DNA from: Treponema sp.
GTDB lineage: Bacteria; Spirochaetota; Spirochaetia; Treponematales; Breznakiellaceae
Reading direction: 5' to 3'
NCBI GenBank assembly: GCA_031266695.1
Contig: JAISAK010000292.1
Coordinates: forward strand, 1 to 6,551
Length of the DNA stretch: 6,551 nucleotides
Shown: one piece after another, positions 5,964-6,551 of the stretch
How the letters are laid out: each line of letters begins with the position of its first letter
How positions within the stretch are numbered: position 1 is the first letter of the stretch
Notes under the pieces: model-generated
The model's database searches: none
The model's input: the letters and a program-made list of their open reading frames with translations, nothing else
Told to the model about the DNA's origin: nothing
Translations under genes and position numbers: made by a program

Positions 5964-6551
5964 CTAAAAGTTGAATTTGTAGGAATCAAGTTTGTACTCT
6001 TCCTTCAAAGCCTTTATCGTTTTTCTGAGGCTTTCGTTTAACGGAACTCCCGTATCTTTTCTGGCAAGCCATGCCAGGTATTCTTTCTCGCCGGCGGTAT
6101 AGATCCGGTCATGGCCGGGCATTTTTGCCGAGGCGCGGAGTTCCCGCAGAATATCCCCGGTGGTTTTTTTGAATTGTTCCGGCGGCACAAAGGCGGCGAC
6201 GTCGATGGCGATAAAAAAATGTCCCAGGTGATAGGGGCCTTTTTTCCCCGAAGCGTCAAGGCCGGTCAAAGCCTTCAGAAACTGCCCCTGCTGGAGGGCG
6301 GCGGAGAGAATCTCCACTACCGTGGCGTAGCCGTATCCCTTGTAACCGGCGGTTTCATCCGTCAGGCCGCCCAGGGGCGCAAGGGCGGAGGTCCCTTTGG
6401 TCAGCCCCTCCAGGGCCCTGGCGGGATTGGTTTCGGTGCTGCCGTCCCGGTTGATCACCCAGCCTTCGGGCATGACTTTGTTGATCCTTTCGTAGTGTTC
6501 AATTTTTCCCCGCTGGGAAACCGAAGTGGCGCAGTCAAGAACAAAGGGAAA
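5964..6551 (-). CDS. Ldh_2-family oxidoreductase (malate/L-lactate dehydrogenase-like), C-terminal part
   Basis: This is the last 195 residues of an NAD(P)-dependent 2-hydroxyacid/2-oxoacid oxidoreductase of the family that includes YiaK, AllD and YbiC-type enzymes. Family members are usually about 330-360 residues, so some 140-165 residues, with the catalytic His, lie beyond the right edge. The frame is open to base 6551. An internal ATG at 6473 is not the start, because the 26 residues before it (FPFVLDCATSVSQRGKIE and following) match the family core leading into PEGWVI. Other family signatures are GYKGYGYATVVEILSAAL (residues about 90-107 of the fragment), GHFFIAID and a late GEKE segment. 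Substrate specificity (malate, lactate, ureidoglycolate, diketogulonate and others) cannot be judged from this part. The stop is followed 9 bases later by a strong hairpin, and glpK is next downstream. I therefore leave the gene symbol empty. Confidence 0.9.
   Translation of the reverse strand, partial: FPFVLDCATSVSQRGKIEHYERINKVMPEGWVINRDGSTETNPARALEGLTKGTSALAPLGGLTDETAGYKGYGYATVVEILSAALQQGQFLKALTGLDASGKKGPYHLGHFFIAIDVAAFVPPEQFKKTTGDILRELRASAKMPGHDRIYTAGEKEYLAWLARKDTGVPLNESLRKTIKALKEEYKLDSYKFNF

Noticed and set aside
5280..6041. Plus-strand open frame (253 codons) across the glpK start, the gap and the oxidoreductase end
   Set aside because: It is antisense to two well-supported coding regions, has no family motif, and crosses the hairpin at 5921-5954.
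5964..6473. A complete 169-residue gene starting at the ATG at 6473
   Set aside because: The frame stays open to the window edge, and the upstream residues match the Ldh_2 family core, so the ATG is internal.

Overview
The window looks like part of a spirochaete chromosome, most likely a Treponema relative from a moderately GC-rich lineage. This is an inference from gene content, not a database match. The main clue is a very long envelope protein that combines an N-terminal outer-membrane-barrel-like region, a long run of FlgD-type immunoglobulin-like repeats carrying FSPxxDG motifs, and a C-terminal OmpA-type peptidoglycan-binding domain. I associate this architecture with Treponema-type spirochaetes. 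No mobile element, CRISPR array, tRNA or rRNA was seen.

Layout: bases 1-65 may hold the last 20 codons of an upstream plus-strand gene that I cannot identify. Bases 99-4235 (+) encode the 1378-residue envelope protein and take up almost two thirds of the window. Bases 4236-4358 are a short intergenic region between convergent genes, filled by two related hairpins. Bases 4359-5861 (-) encode glycerol kinase, GlpK, complete at 500 residues. Bases 5862-5963 hold a strong stem-loop and the glpK leader. Bases 5964-6551 (-) are the C-terminal 195 residues of an Ldh_2-family (malate/L-lactate dehydrogenase-like) NAD(P)-dependent oxidoreductase that runs off the right edge. There is no gene-free stretch longer than 300 bases.

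How the parts relate: the envelope gene is a structural unit that converges on a metabolic pair read from the other strand. The oxidoreductase lies upstream of glpK in the same direction, 102 bases away, but a strong hairpin separates them, so a shared transcript is uncertain. GlpK supplies glycerol-3-phosphate for lipid synthesis or catabolism. The neighbouring enzyme would interconvert a 2-hydroxy acid and a 2-oxo acid, which could help balance NAD(H), but its substrate cannot be told from this fragment. No glpF, glpD or glp regulator is in view.

The most unusual content is in the envelope protein. Its eight Ig-like repeats form an alternating A-B dimer repeated four times, with a period of about 216-226 residues. 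Its OmpA domain has Asn in place of the usual peptidoglycan-contacting Asp.
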